Positions 24,586-31,998 are shown, numbered from the stretch's first letter. The stretch: DNA of 34,198 nt from Paenisporosarcina sp. OV554 (GCF_003058165.1 NZ_QBUC01000032.1:1-34198), one strand, 5' to 3'. Numbers and translations are program-made. Notes: generated by a model not told the origin, from the letters alone.

Positions 24586-25175
24586 TACGTACGATACCGA
24601 AGAACAGCTCCGCACGTCCAGGACGTGTTCTTCACCGTAATATCTGCTTGGCTTTTTTTCGAATTGGTATGCTTGGATTTGGCGGAGGACCTTCCTCAAT
24701 TCCGTTGGTTCATCAAGAAGTAGTAAAAAAATATGGATGGATGACAGATGATGAATTCGGGGACACCCTTGCTCTAGCAAATACATTACCAGGTCCGATC
24801 GCGACTAAAATGGCAGGATATATAGGCTATCGAGTTGCGGGGATATGGGGTTTACTTAATGCTCTTCTGGCATCCGCTATCCCGACAGTTGTGCTAATGA
24901 TTGTCTTTCTTGGATTGCTTCAAACGTATAAAGACATTCCGTGGGTACAACATATGTCTGCGACTGTAGTGCCAGTTGTTGCAGTAATGCTTGCTGTTTT
25001 AACATGGGACTTTATTAAAAAATCTGGTGAAACGCTCGGTTGGATGCGTGCTATTATGCTTTTGGCACTGTCAGCTATTCTGATAGAAGCTTTGCATATC
25101 CATCCGGCCATTGTTATTTTGGGTTGTATCTTAGCAGTCTTTTCCCCTCTATTAAAAAGGAGGAAAAAAGCATGA
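24579..25175 (+). CDS. Short-chain chromate transporter, N-type subunit (YwrB-like)
   Basis: A single-domain CHR membrane protein, up to 198 residues, with about five or six spans. Family motifs are FFRIGMLGFGGGPSSIPL and LANTLPGPIATKMAGYIGYR. In B. subtilis two such half-size proteins, YwrB and YwrA, are needed together for chromate efflux. The start is unclear. The frame opens at TTG 24579, overlapping the transferase stop, without a good ribosome site, and the first 23 residues are not CHR-like. TTG 24648 and ATG 24669 are alternatives with poor sites. A hairpin-forming palindrome (24599-24633) occupies exactly the place where the normal start should be, so the gene may be 5'-altered. Confidence 0.8.
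   Translation: MVVRTIPKNSSARPGRVLHRNICLAFFRIGMLGFGGGPSSIPLVHQEVVKKYGWMTDDEFGDTLALANTLPGPIATKMAGYIGYRVAGIWGLLNALLASAIPTVVLMIVFLGLLQTYKDIPWVQHMSATVVPVVAVMLAVLTWDFIKKSGETLGWMRAIMLLALSAILIEALHIHPAIVILGCILAVFSPLLKRRKKA
24599..24633. repeat. Palindrome at the start of the chromate transporter gene
   Basis: CACGTCC-A-GGACGTG (24613-24627) is perfect, and GAAGAA (24599-24604) pairs with TTCTTC (24628-24633), with CAGCTCCG unpaired on the left side. It shares the CACGTCC core with the spacer palindrome at 7182. It may be a REP-type insertion or a translational hairpin. Confidence 0.65.
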
Positions 25176-25702
25176 TTTATTGGCATTTGTTTTTAGCTTT
25201 CTTTATCCCAGGCATATTGGGTTATGGTGGAGGACCAGCTTCCATTCCGCTAGTTGAACATGAAGTGGTAGGGAATTATGAATGGATGTCTACGCAAGAA
25301 TTTAGTGAAGTAGTCGCGATTGGCAATTCATTACCTGGTCCAATAGCTACGAAGATGGCAGGTTATATTGGGTACACTGAAGCGGGTATACTGGGATCCA
25401 TTGTCGCAATGATTGCGACGGTTGCTCCTTCTTTAATCCTAATGGTCTTCATGATGGCAATTTTGATGAAATACAAAGATGAGCCTGAAGTGAAAAACTT
25501 AACGAAAGTCATTAGACCGGTTATTGCGATTTTACTCGCCTTTATGACGATTCAATTTGCACAAGAATCAGTTGAAGGCATAGGTATTGCCTATACATTA
25601 ATAGTAATGGTAGTGAGTTTTGTGTTATTGGAAAAAGTGAAATTACATCCAGCATTTATCATTGCCTTGGCATTAGTCTTTGGAGCTATTACAGGTTTGT
25701 GA
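25172..25702 (+). CDS. Short-chain chromate transporter, C-type subunit (YwrA-like)
   Basis: A 176-residue CHR-domain membrane protein. ATG 25172 overlaps the previous stop by four bases (ATGA) and follows AAAGGAGG; the longer upstream frame has no such site. Motifs parallel its partner: LAFFIPGILGYGGGPASIPL and IGNSLPGPIATKMAGYIGY. The pair would form a heterodimeric carrier, as described for B. subtilis YwrB/YwrA in chromate resistance. Chromate as substrate is taken from the family. Confidence 0.9.
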   Translation: MIYWHLFLAFFIPGILGYGGGPASIPLVEHEVVGNYEWMSTQEFSEVVAIGNSLPGPIATKMAGYIGYTEAGILGSIVAMIATVAPSLILMVFMMAILMKYKDEPEVKNLTKVIRPVIAILLAFMTIQFAQESVEGIGIAYTLIVMVVSFVLLEKVKLHPAFIIALALVFGAITGL

Positions 25703-25729
25703 AGAGTCGCAGTGATGCGGCTCTTTTTG
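25703..25729 (+). terminator. Terminator of the transport-transferase-chromate operon
   Basis: AGAGTCGCA (25703-25711) pairs with TGCGGCTCT (25716-25724) around GTGA, with one G-U pair, followed by TTTT. It starts right after the stop codon. Confidence 0.88.
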
Positions 25730-25778
25730 TTATGTAAGAAAGTATAAGTTTTTTCGAACTACACCTTCGAATTCTGAG

Positions 25779-25910
25779 ATTGCTTTGTGCCCACTCAATG
25801 TGGGTTTTCATCCGTTCAACTTAGATTTTCATCCATTCACGTGACGTTTCCGACCATTCGCTTGGAAAAGGACACCATTCCTCTGGAGAAAAACACTAGT
25901 TCCTCTAATC
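25779..25910. repeat. Six-unit degenerate tandem repeat, 21-bp period (array 1)
   Basis: Units with a core like TCCATTCA or ACCATTCC start at 25790, 25811, 25832, 25853, 25874 and 25895, every 21 bases exactly. Consensus is roughly TTTTxAxCCATTCxCxTGGA. The units are too diverged to be a recent expansion. The 25730-26100 gap holds no gene. Confidence 0.75.
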
Positions 25911-25928
25911 GAATCCTTATATGGTGAA

Positions 25929-26009
25929 GACGAATAAACCTTTAGCGTGCCGATAAAAAGCTGCATGTAGCCGATAAAACCTATGACAAATCCGATTAAA
26001 TTCATTTCC
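25929..26009. repeat. Four-unit degenerate tandem repeat, 21-bp period (array 2)
   Basis: CCGATAAA-type cores occur at 25950, 25971 and 25992 (21-base steps), with a related GACGAATAAA at 25929. The core differs from array 1, which ends just before it, but the period is the same. Confidence 0.7.
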
Positions 26010-26109
26010 ATAGGTGAAATGGATCGACTCCTTATCCTACTAAAGAATTGATGCCTGAATTTCCTAAACTACTAGGTTATTTATGAATACAATGGGGTAA
26101 AGTACTTTA

Positions 26110-26138
26110 TTGACGTTTGTACGTGAATTCAGTATGAT
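26110..26138 (+). promoter_or_regulatory. SigA promoter of glmS
   Basis: TTGACG (26110-26115) and TATGAT (26133-26138) are spaced exactly 17 bases, each with five of six matches. Predicted start near 26145, giving a leader of about 310 bases that contains the ribozyme. Confidence 0.85.
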
Positions 26139-26201
26139 AGGAATGTTGGCGTAAACTGTAAGTCATTGACAACTGACTACGTCACCGTGCTAAAGGAGCG
26201 A

Positions 26202-26234
26202 ATGATTGCACGCAAAAAAATAGGAAAACAATGA
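26202..26234 (+). CDS. Possible leader peptide upstream of the glmS ribozyme
   Basis: An ATG after AAAGGAG (26192-26198, spacing three) opens a ten-residue basic peptide, MIARKKIGKQ, whose TGA ends two bases before the predicted ribozyme cleavage site. Stem CGTGC (26186-26190) / GCACG (26208-26212) would place the ribosome site and start codon in a loop. It may be chance; no leader peptide is established for glmS. Confidence 0.3.
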   Translation: MIARKKIGKQ

Positions 26235-26390
26235 TAGCGCCTGAGCTGAAGAAATTGGACGAAACGGATCTTCAGCAGACGAGGAGGAGGAGTATCGAAG
26301 ATTCGGCGGATACCTCCCGGCCGCGATGCCCGGTCGTAATTCTGATTCTTAACCCGTGAAAGTGATTTTGCGATTAAAGGAAGAAGAGGG
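26231..26390 (+). ncRNA. glmS ribozyme (glucosamine-6-phosphate-activated)
   Basis: The leader carries the conserved glmS ribozyme core. The cleavage site is ATA|GCGCC between 26236 and 26237, followed by CTGAGCTGAAG, the ACGAGGAGGAGG strand near 26279-26290, TATCGAAGATTCGGCGGAT, and ACCTCCCGG. These match the B. subtilis element in order and spacing. When glucosamine-6-phosphate binds, the RNA cuts itself and the glmS message is degraded, giving feedback control. The 3' limit is approximate. Confidence 0.95.
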
Positions 26391-26457
26391 CACACGACAG
26401 CGTCTGTACGTTTTGCAGAACGCTTATTTTGATTTTATTAAATGGAGGATTTAAATT

Positions 26458-28260
26458 ATGTGCGGAATTGTAGGATACATCGGAGAGTTAGATTCAAAAG
26501 AGATTTTATTAAAAGGGTTAGAGAAATTAGAATACCGCGGTTACGATTCAGCAGGTATTGCTGTACGTAATGAAGATGGTGTAACTATTTTCAAAGAAAA
26601 AGGTCGTATTGCAGACTTGCGTAAAGCAGTAGAAGATGATGTGCATGCAAAAACAGGGATTGGTCATACTCGCTGGGCAACACACGGAGTGCCAAACCAA
26701 TTAAATGCGCATCCACATCAAAGTGAATCAGGTCGTTATACACTTGTTCATAACGGGGTTATCGAAAACTATCATTTGCTTCAAAAAGAATATTTACCAG
26801 GCGTTAAAATGAAATCTGATACGGACACAGAAGTTATTGTGCAATTGATTGAGAAGTTCTCAAACGAAGGCGTGACAACTGGTGAAGCTTTCCGTCATAC
26901 GTTGTCTTTGTTACACGGTTCATATGCAATCGCGTTACTAGATTCAGAAGAAGCACAAACTATCTATGTGGCTAAAAACAAAAGCCCGTTATTAGTAGGT
27001 CTTGGAGACGACTTTAACGTAGTGGCATCTGACGCGATGGCAATGTTACAAGTTACAGACCAATACGTAGAACTTCACGATCAAGAAATGGTGATTGTGA
27101 AAAAAGAGTCTGTTGAAATTCAAAAATTAGATGGCTCTGTTGTAAAACGTGATTCATATACGGCAGAACTTGATATGAGCGATATTGAAAAAGGCATGTA
27201 TCCACATTACATGTTAAAAGAAATTGATGAGCAACCGGCTGTTATGCGTAAAATTATCCAAGCATATCAGAATGAACAAGGGAAGCTTGAAATTGAAGAA
27301 GGCATTTTAACAGCATTGAATAATGCAGATCGCCTTTATATTATTGCAGCAGGTACGAGTTACCACGCAGGATTAGTTGGTAAAGAATACTTCGAGAAAA
27401 TCGCGGGAATTCCAGTAGAAGTTCACATTTCAAGTGAATTTGGCTACAACATGCCACTACTTTCTGAAAAACCATTATTCATGTTTATTACTCAATCTGG
27501 AGAAACAGCAGATAGCCGTCAAGTATTAGTGAAAATTAAAGAATTAGGTCATCCTACGTTGACTGTAACCAATGTAAAAGGTTCTACGCTTTCTCGTGAA
27601 GCGGATTATACATTGTTACTACATGCAGGACCTGAAATTGCGGTAGCTTCTACAAAAGCATATACAGCTCAAATCGCTGTTCTTGCACTTACAGCTGCAG
27701 TTGCTGCTGAAAACGCAGGACGTACAGTAGATTTCGATATCGTAAAAGAACTTGGTATCGTGGCGAATGCTGTTCAAGCGATGGTTGATTCAAAAGAAGA
27801 AATGGAGCAAATCGCTCGTGACTTCCTTTCAACAACACGCAATGCATTCTTCATTGGCCGTAACCTAGATTTCTGTGTCAGCATGGAAGGCGCACTAAAA
27901 CTAAAAGAAATTTCGTACATCCAAGCAGAAGGTTTTGCAGGTGGCGAATTGAAACACGGGACGATCGCTTTAATTGAAGATGGCACGCCAATCTTCGCAT
28001 TAGCGACACAAAAAGCAGTAAGCTTAAACATCCGTGGTAACGTTAAAGAAGTTGTAGCTCGTGGAGCAAACCCATGTATTATTGCAATGGAAGGCATGGA
28101 AGAAGAAGGCGATACACTTGTTTTACCAAAAGTGCATCCATTACTAACACCACTTGTTTCGGTTATACCATTACAATTAATCAGCTACTACGCTGCACTA
28201 CACCGTGACTGTGACGTGGATAAACCACGTAACTTAGCGAAATCAGTAACAGTTGAATAA
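26458..28260 (+). CDS. glmS: Glutamine--fructose-6-phosphate aminotransferase (isomerizing) GlmS
   Basis: A 600-residue cytosolic enzyme that makes glucosamine-6-phosphate from fructose-6-phosphate and glutamine, the first step to UDP-GlcNAc. The N-terminal glutaminase domain starts MCGIVGYIG, with the nucleophile cysteine exposed after Met removal, and has TRWATHG. Two SIS sugar-isomerase domains follow (about 285-600, with [12 protein letters not shown] and [10 protein letters not shown]), and the family end motif [15 protein letters not shown] is intact. ATG follows TGGAGG. Preceded by the ribozyme and its own promoter; followed by a strong terminator. Confidence 0.98.
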   Translation: MCGIVGYIGELDSKEILLKGLEKLEYRGYDSAGIAVRNEDGVTIFKEKGRIADLRKAVEDDVHAKTGIGHTRWATHGVPNQLNAHPHQSESGRYTLVHNGVIENYHLLQKEYLPGVKMKSDTDTEVIVQLIEKFSNEGVTTGEAFRHTLSLLHGSYAIALLDSEEAQTIYVAKNKSPLLVGLGDDFNVVASDAMAMLQVTDQYVELHDQEMVIVKKESVEIQKLDGSVVKRDSYTAELDMSDIEKGMYPHYMLKEIDEQPAVMRKIIQAYQNEQGKLEIEEGILTALNNADRLYIIAAGTSYHAGLVGKEYFEKIAGIPVEVHISSEFGYNMPLLSEKPLFMFITQSGETADSRQVLVKIKELGHPTLTVTNVKGSTLSREADYTLLLHAGPEIAVASTKAYTAQIAVLALTAAVAAENAGRTVDFDIVKELGIVANAVQAMVDSKEEMEQIARDFLSTTRNAFFIGRNLDFCVSMEGALKLKEISYIQAEGFAGGELKHGTIALIEDGTPIFALATQKAVSLNIRGNVKEVVARGANPCIIAMEGMEEEGDTLVLPKVHPLLTPLVSVIPLQLISYYAALHRDCDVDKPRNLAKSVTVE

Positions 28261-28274
28261 ATAAAATATTTGTA

Positions 28275-28318
28275 AAAAACCGATACAGGTGATGAACCAA
28301 CCCTGTATCGGTTTTTTT
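28275..28318 (+). terminator. Terminator of glmS
   Basis: AAACCGATACAGG pairs with CCTGTATCGGTTT, followed by a T run (28311-28318). The A-run before the stem makes it potentially bidirectional. Confidence 0.95.
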
Positions 28319-28320
28319 AT

Positions 28321-28541
28321 GGGATAAACTGGGCGGAAGGGAATAAAGCTCTGTCGAACAGGAATAAATGGGTTGTGAATGGGAAGAAATCGATCGGGAA
28401 CAGGAACAAACAACTCTCGAAAAGCAATAAATCAAAATGAAAGGGAATAAACTTCCTGCAGAGCAGCGGACCAGTCTGCAACAGGTAGAATAAACTACGT
28501 AACCGTAACGCTTAGTTAACAACAGGGAAAGAAGATAAACC
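28321..28541. repeat. Degenerate tandem repeat with 21-bp period (array 3)
   Basis: Cores like GGAATAAA recur with ATAAA-type positions at 28324, 28343, 28364, 28385, 28406, 28427, 28447, 28490 and 28535, mostly 20-21 bases apart, with later steps of about two periods. Units are well diverged elsewhere. It fills the gap between the convergent glmS and msmX genes. A minus-strand reading frame here gives loose seven-residue repeats but has no ribosome site and is not called. Confidence 0.75.
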
Positions 28542-28634
28542 CGATGCAGGATTAATTCCTACCATCTGGTTTTTTGTGCTCTTTCGATTGCTCCAGAGAC
28601 ATTCGGCGGTTAAATCGGAGAGAATAATGACATT

Positions 28635-28662
28635 GAAAAAAGCCCACCAATATCGTGGGCTT
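28635..28662 (-). terminator. Terminator of the msmX gene
   Basis: Read on the minus strand, GCCCACGA-TAT-TGGTGGGC is followed by TTTTTTC. It lies just downstream of the msmX stop. Confidence 0.88.
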
Positions 28663-28666
28663 CTAT

Positions 28667-29764
28667 TTATCGAATGCGATTTTCTGTTTCTTTATCGAAG
28701 AAATGTGCTTTTGTAAGATCAAACGAAAGAGGCATTACTTTCCCAGGTTCAGCTGTAGCATCTGCATGAATACGGGCTACAAATGGTTGTCCTTCAAGTG
28801 ACGAATACAACATGAGCTCAGCGCCGGTTAGCTCAGACACTTCTACTTTCACTTCTATTGTTGTATCAGGGAAATGAGCAAGAGTATCCACATCACCATA
28901 TATATGTTCAGGTCTCAAACCGAGAATAAGGTCTTTCCCATTGTATCCTTTATCCCCTAATAGAGTAAGTTTGTCTTGAGGAACCTTCATAGAGACTTGG
29001 CCAATATGAATGTAACCATCTACTAGTTTCCCTTCAAAGAAATTCATAGCAGGTGAACCAATGAACCCCCCAACAAAAACATTATCGGGATATCCATAAA
29101 CCTCTTTAGGGGATCCTATTTGTTGGATGAAACCATCTTTCATTACGACAAGACGAGTGGCCATTGTCATAGCTTCCGTTTGATCGTGTGTCACATACAC
29201 TGTGGTTGTTTTTAGTCTTTGATGTAATTTAGCAATTTCAGCACGCATTTGAACTCGTAATTTTGCATCTAGGTTTGATAAAGGTTCATCCATTAAAAAG
29301 AGTTTAGCATCACGTACAATTGCACGGCCAAGCGCTACACGTTGACGTTGTCCACCAGATAATGCTTTGGGTTTCTTCTCTAAATAATTTGGTAAACCTA
29401 GAATCTCAGCAGCATTTTGAACACGGTCATCAATTTCTTTTTTAGGGAATTTTCGCAGTTTTAATCCGAATGCCATATTCTCGTACACAGACATATGAGG
29501 ATAAAGAGCGTAGTTTTGGAAAACCATGGCGATATCACGATCTTTAGAAGCCACGTCATTGACTACTTTTCCTTCAATACGGAATTCGCCAGATGTTATT
29601 TCTTCAAGTCCAGCAATCATTCGAAGAGTTGTTGATTTTCCACAACCTGATGGGCCAACTAAAACAATGAATTCTTGATCTTCTATATGTAAGTTGAAAT
29701 CGGAGACTGCAGTGTACTTGCCGTCATACACCTTGTTAATGTTTTCTAGCACAAATTTACTCAT
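28667..29764 (-). CDS. msmX: Carbohydrate ABC transporter ATPase, MsmX/UgpC type
   Basis: A 365-residue ATPase of the MalK/UgpC/MsmX group that energises several sugar importers. Walker A GPSGCGKST (residues 37-45), signature LSGGQRQRVALGRAIV, Walker B LFLMDEPLSNLD, and YVTHDQTEAM are all intact. The C-terminal TOBE-type domain (about 235-365) contains ILGLRPEHI. ATG with AAAGGGG upstream. It has no permease neighbours, as for B. subtilis MsmX, which serves several sugar transporters encoded elsewhere. It may serve uptake of maltodextrins released by the amylopullulanase; that link is inference. Confidence 0.92.
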   Translation of the reverse strand: MSKFVLENINKVYDGKYTAVSDFNLHIEDQEFIVLVGPSGCGKSTTLRMIAGLEEITSGEFRIEGKVVNDVASKDRDIAMVFQNYALYPHMSVYENMAFGLKLRKFPKKEIDDRVQNAAEILGLPNYLEKKPKALSGGQRQRVALGRAIVRDAKLFLMDEPLSNLDAKLRVQMRAEIAKLHQRLKTTTVYVTHDQTEAMTMATRLVVMKDGFIQQIGSPKEVYGYPDNVFVGGFIGSPAMNFFEGKLVDGYIHIGQVSMKVPQDKLTLLGDKGYNGKDLILGLRPEHIYGDVDTLAHFPDTTIEVKVEVSELTGAELMLYSSLEGQPFVARIHADATAEPGKVMPLSFDLTKAHFFDKETENRIR

Positions 29765-29831
29765 ACAAACACCCCTTTGAAATGATTACTTGTATCTTAA
29801 CAATAGGAGTGGACGCGTGATATGGGCGATG

Positions 29832-29861
29832 TGCACAATAATTTACATCCTGTATAGTGCA
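29832..29861. promoter_or_regulatory. Inverted repeat upstream of msmX
   Basis: TGCACAATA (29832-29840) and TATAGTGCA (29853-29861) are inverted copies with one mismatch, 12 bases apart. It lies between msmX and the PucR/CdaR-type gene (both minus strand), 68 bases before the msmX start. Operator or short hairpin; no T-run. Confidence 0.5.
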
Positions 29862-29868
29862 AATTGGA

Positions 29869-30765
29869 TTAATGCTTTTCTGCAATTAAGCTAGCGCAAT
29901 AAGCAACCAGTGCCCCATCAAATTGACGCACAGGAATGCCTGTAATGTTGTGAAATTTTGCTAGACGGTACTGAAGGGTATTTCTGTGAATATGGAGCTT
30001 CTTTGCTGTAATAGATGCATTGAATCCATTCTCGAAAAAAAGCTGAACCGTCTGAAGAAGTTCCAAATCATAATCAATGGGGATTAAGATTTCTTTGACT
30101 AGGACATGTTTCATGTCTTCAGACATTTCCTGAATGAGATGAAAGGGAAAAGAATTTTCCATAGTATAAATTCGCTCAGCCCGATGTCTCTCTATACTAT
30201 TTAGGAACCAATCTTTCTCTGTTGAAAAATGTTGAGGGAAATGAGAATTGACAGGCTGAAATTTTCCGATATACAGTCTAGCTTTACTATAAAAATCACT
30301 TTCAAGTGCAGCAATAAATGAAGAAAAATCTTCAACGGTGCATAAATAAGTTGTTTGTTTTTCAATCAAATAGGCACTTTGAGAAGAGATAAATAGAAGT
30401 TGCATCGAGTCTCCAAAAAAAGCTCGGCAAGCTTCAGTTATATCTGCTTCGTTTATATTGTTTTCTTTAAAATATAGTTGAATTATCCGAACAGACTCTG
30501 CTTCATTTAATGGAGAAGGACCAGCAGATTTGAGAAAGTTAAGCCATTTTGTTGAAGTTAAATCATTCACTGCTGTACGGGATTTAATTTCGGTATAGAT
30601 GGATGAGAGAAGACCATACTCTCGGTTGGTAACTTCAGTTTTTCGAATACTGATCCAAGTGTGGGACTGTGGATTGTGGAATGTATAATCATCTTCATTT
30701 AATTCAGTAGGATATTCGGAAAGAACTTGGAGAGATGGAAAGAATGTCATCAAGTTATTAGTCAC
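29869..30765 (-). CDS. PucR/CdaR-type helix-turn-helix regulator, YxkF-like
   Basis: A 298-residue probable transcription factor. The C-terminal 60 residues form the PucR-family helix-turn-helix (LLQTVQLFFENGFNASITAK, then KLHIHRNTLQYRLAKFHNITG). The N-terminal 230 residues show no clear catalytic or ligand domain. The apparent start is GTG 30765, ten bases after AGGAG; an out-of-frame ATG-ACG-TGA minimal ORF overlaps it, and ATG 30750 is an alternative. It lies upstream of msmX on the same strand. In B. subtilis I recall a similar gene, yxkF, near msmX, which would support a role in sugar uptake control. Confidence 0.75.
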   Translation of the reverse strand: MTNNLMTFFPSLQVLSEYPTELNEDDYTFHNPQSHTWISIRKTEVTNREYGLLSSIYTEIKSRTAVNDLTSTKWLNFLKSAGPSPLNEAESVRIIQLYFKENNINEADITEACRAFFGDSMQLLFISSQSAYLIEKQTTYLCTVEDFSSFIAALESDFYSKARLYIGKFQPVNSHFPQHFSTEKDWFLNSIERHRAERIYTMENSFPFHLIQEMSEDMKHVLVKEILIPIDYDLELLQTVQLFFENGFNASITAKKLHIHRNTLQYRLAKFHNITGIPVRQFDGALVAYCASLIAEKH

Positions 30766-30853
30766 GTCATGAATTCTCCTTTTTGATCAAACTAAATACA
30801 TTTTCATTTAACCATATACGGAAGGCTAATGCCTATCGAAAGAAGGGAATACT

Positions 30854-30910
30854 ATGAATATGAATATTATCGTACTAGAAGATTATCATGCTATGAGTGA
30901 ACTTTTATGA
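30854..30910 (+). pseudogene. Short ORF or gene remnant, NagB-like N-terminus
   Basis: An 18-codon frame, MNMNIIVLEDYHAMSELL, follows AGAAGGGA by five bases. The start-site context is good, and the IIVxxDYxxMS pattern resembles the first residues of glucosamine-6-phosphate deaminase (NagB), but no further NagB sequence follows. It could be the stub of a deleted gene or a genuine tiny ORF. It is overlapped by the next short frame. Confidence 0.35.
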
Positions 30911-31014
30911 CGTCAAAAGAAACTCAGGATACGATACAAGGGAATCCATATAAAATCGAGCTTTTAAGGAAATCCAAAAAGGTTCTCTTGCAAGTTTCTG
31001 ATGATACTCAATAG
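30907..31014 (+). CDS. Possible 35-residue small protein
   Basis: ATG overlaps the stop of the preceding short frame (ATGA). It encodes a basic, polar peptide starting MTSKETQDTIQGNPYKIELL, with no membrane span or known motif. A strong terminator begins eight bases after the stop, which argues that a transcript ends here. No function can be assigned, and it may be decayed coding DNA. Confidence 0.35.
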   Translation: MTSKETQDTIQGNPYKIELLRKSKKVLLQVSDDTQ

Positions 31015-31021
31015 TACTTCC

Positions 31022-31052
31022 AACCATCTTCATTTGTGAAGATGGTTTTTTT
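31022..31052 (+). terminator. Terminator after the small ORFs
   Basis: AACCATCTTCA (31022-31032) pairs with TGAAGATGGTT (31037-31047) around TTTG, followed by a T-run. Nothing larger than the two short ORFs lies upstream on this strand. Confidence 0.9.
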
Positions 31053-31195
31053 GAGGGAAAGAATCCCTTCAATTCTCATATGACCTCCTGAAGAAAGCCT
31101 TCATAAAATAGTTTTACTGTCTACTAAAACAAATGTATGTAAAAATAGGTACTAGAATGAAATAGAAAAACTTTACAAGATGAAGGGAGACGTTT

Positions 31196-31654
31196 ATGAA
31201 GATTCAAACTACCCGTTTTGGTGAACTAGAAATAGCAGATAGTAGTGTTATCACTTTTAATAAAGGTATTCCAGGATTTGAAGAGTCTAAGAAATATGTA
31301 TTAATCCCTGCGGATGATAAAGATGATACACCGTTCTTCTTCTTGCAATCGATAGATAAAGAAGAAGTGAACTTTTTTTTAGTCGATCCCTTCTCTTTTT
31401 TTAAGGAATATGATATTAAACTTGAAGAGCAAATGGTGGAAAGACTTGAATTAGAGAGTCCAACTGATGCAATCGTATTAACAACGGTTACAGCTAAAGG
31501 TGAGATTAAGGACGCAACCACTAATTTAAAAGCTCCTCTAATCATCAATAATACCAAGCAACTAGGAATGCAGGTTGTATTGGATAATAGAGACTATCTA
31601 ATCAAACAGCCATTATTCCAATACAGTGAAAAAGCTGTAGCAAGGCAGGTGTAG
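31196..31654 (+). CDS. fliW: Flagellar assembly factor FliW
   Basis: A 152-residue cytosolic protein. In B. subtilis FliW binds flagellin and, when free of it, binds CsrA, releasing the block on hag translation. Family features are the N-terminal TRFGELEIADSSVITFNKGI, PGFEESKKYVLIP, FFFLQSI and the C-terminal NLKAPLIINNTKQLGMQVVL. ATG with AAGGGAG upstream. csrA follows three bases after its stop, and hag comes next, so the full regulatory circuit is present. Confidence 0.96.
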   Translation: MKIQTTRFGELEIADSSVITFNKGIPGFEESKKYVLIPADDKDDTPFFFLQSIDKEEVNFFLVDPFSFFKEYDIKLEEQMVERLELESPTDAIVLTTVTAKGEIKDATTNLKAPLIINNTKQLGMQVVLDNRDYLIKQPLFQYSEKAVARQV

Positions 31655-31657
31655 CAT

Positions 31658-31879
31658 ATGTTAGTGCTTGGAAGAAAAAAAGGTGAATCCATCATAATCG
31701 ATAACGACATTGAAATTATCGTTACTGCTATTGAAGGAGATACAATAAAACTCGGTTTTAAAGCACCAAAGCATATTACCATCCACAGGAAGGAAGTCTA
31801 TCTAGAGATTCAGGAAGAGAATCGACTAGCAACTTCAAATGTCATCAACTTGAGTGATTTCTTGAATATGAAAAAGTGA
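31658..31879 (+). CDS. csrA: Translational repressor CsrA
   Basis: A 73-residue RNA-binding protein with the family start [14 protein letters not shown], the core [19 protein letters not shown] and a short C-terminal extension. It binds GGA motifs in hairpin loops and in Bacillus represses hag translation. It is three bases downstream of fliW and probably co-translated. Two GGA hairpins lie in the hag leader 120-170 bases downstream. Confidence 0.97.
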   Translation: MLVLGRKKGESIIIDNDIEIIVTAIEGDTIKLGFKAPKHITIHRKEVYLEIQEENRLATSNVINLSDFLNMKK

Positions 31880-31889
31880 ATTTACTGGT

Positions 31890-31927
31890 AAAGCCTGCAG
31901 AAATATTGTGGGCTTTTATTTTTTTAA
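31890..31927 (+). terminator. Terminator of fliW-csrA
   Basis: AAAGCC pairs with GGCTTT with some further inner pairing, followed by TATTTTTTT. This separates the fliW-csrA transcript from hag, which has its own SigD promoter. Confidence 0.75.
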
Positions 31928-31957
31928 AAAAATTATAGAAATATTTTCAAGAAACGC

Positions 31958-31984
31958 TAAACATTTTTCAGCAGCCTCCGATAA
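31958..31984 (+). promoter_or_regulatory. SigD promoter of hag
   Basis: TAAA (31958-31961), 15 bases, then TCCGATAA (31977-31984) match the Bacillus SigD consensus TAAA-N15-GCCGATAT at ten of twelve positions. SigD drives late flagellar genes including hag. Confidence 0.85.
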
Positions 31985-31998
31985 ACATAGTGTAAGGA

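Noticed and set aside
25779-26009. Possible CRISPR array
   Set aside because: Units are 21 bp and strongly diverged, with no identical repeats, no unique spacers of 30 bp or so, and no cas genes.
28181-28522. 113-codon minus-strand reading frame with loose seven-residue repeats over array 3
   Set aside because: No ribosome site, overlaps the end of glmS, and the repeats are explained by the 21-bp DNA period (seven codons).
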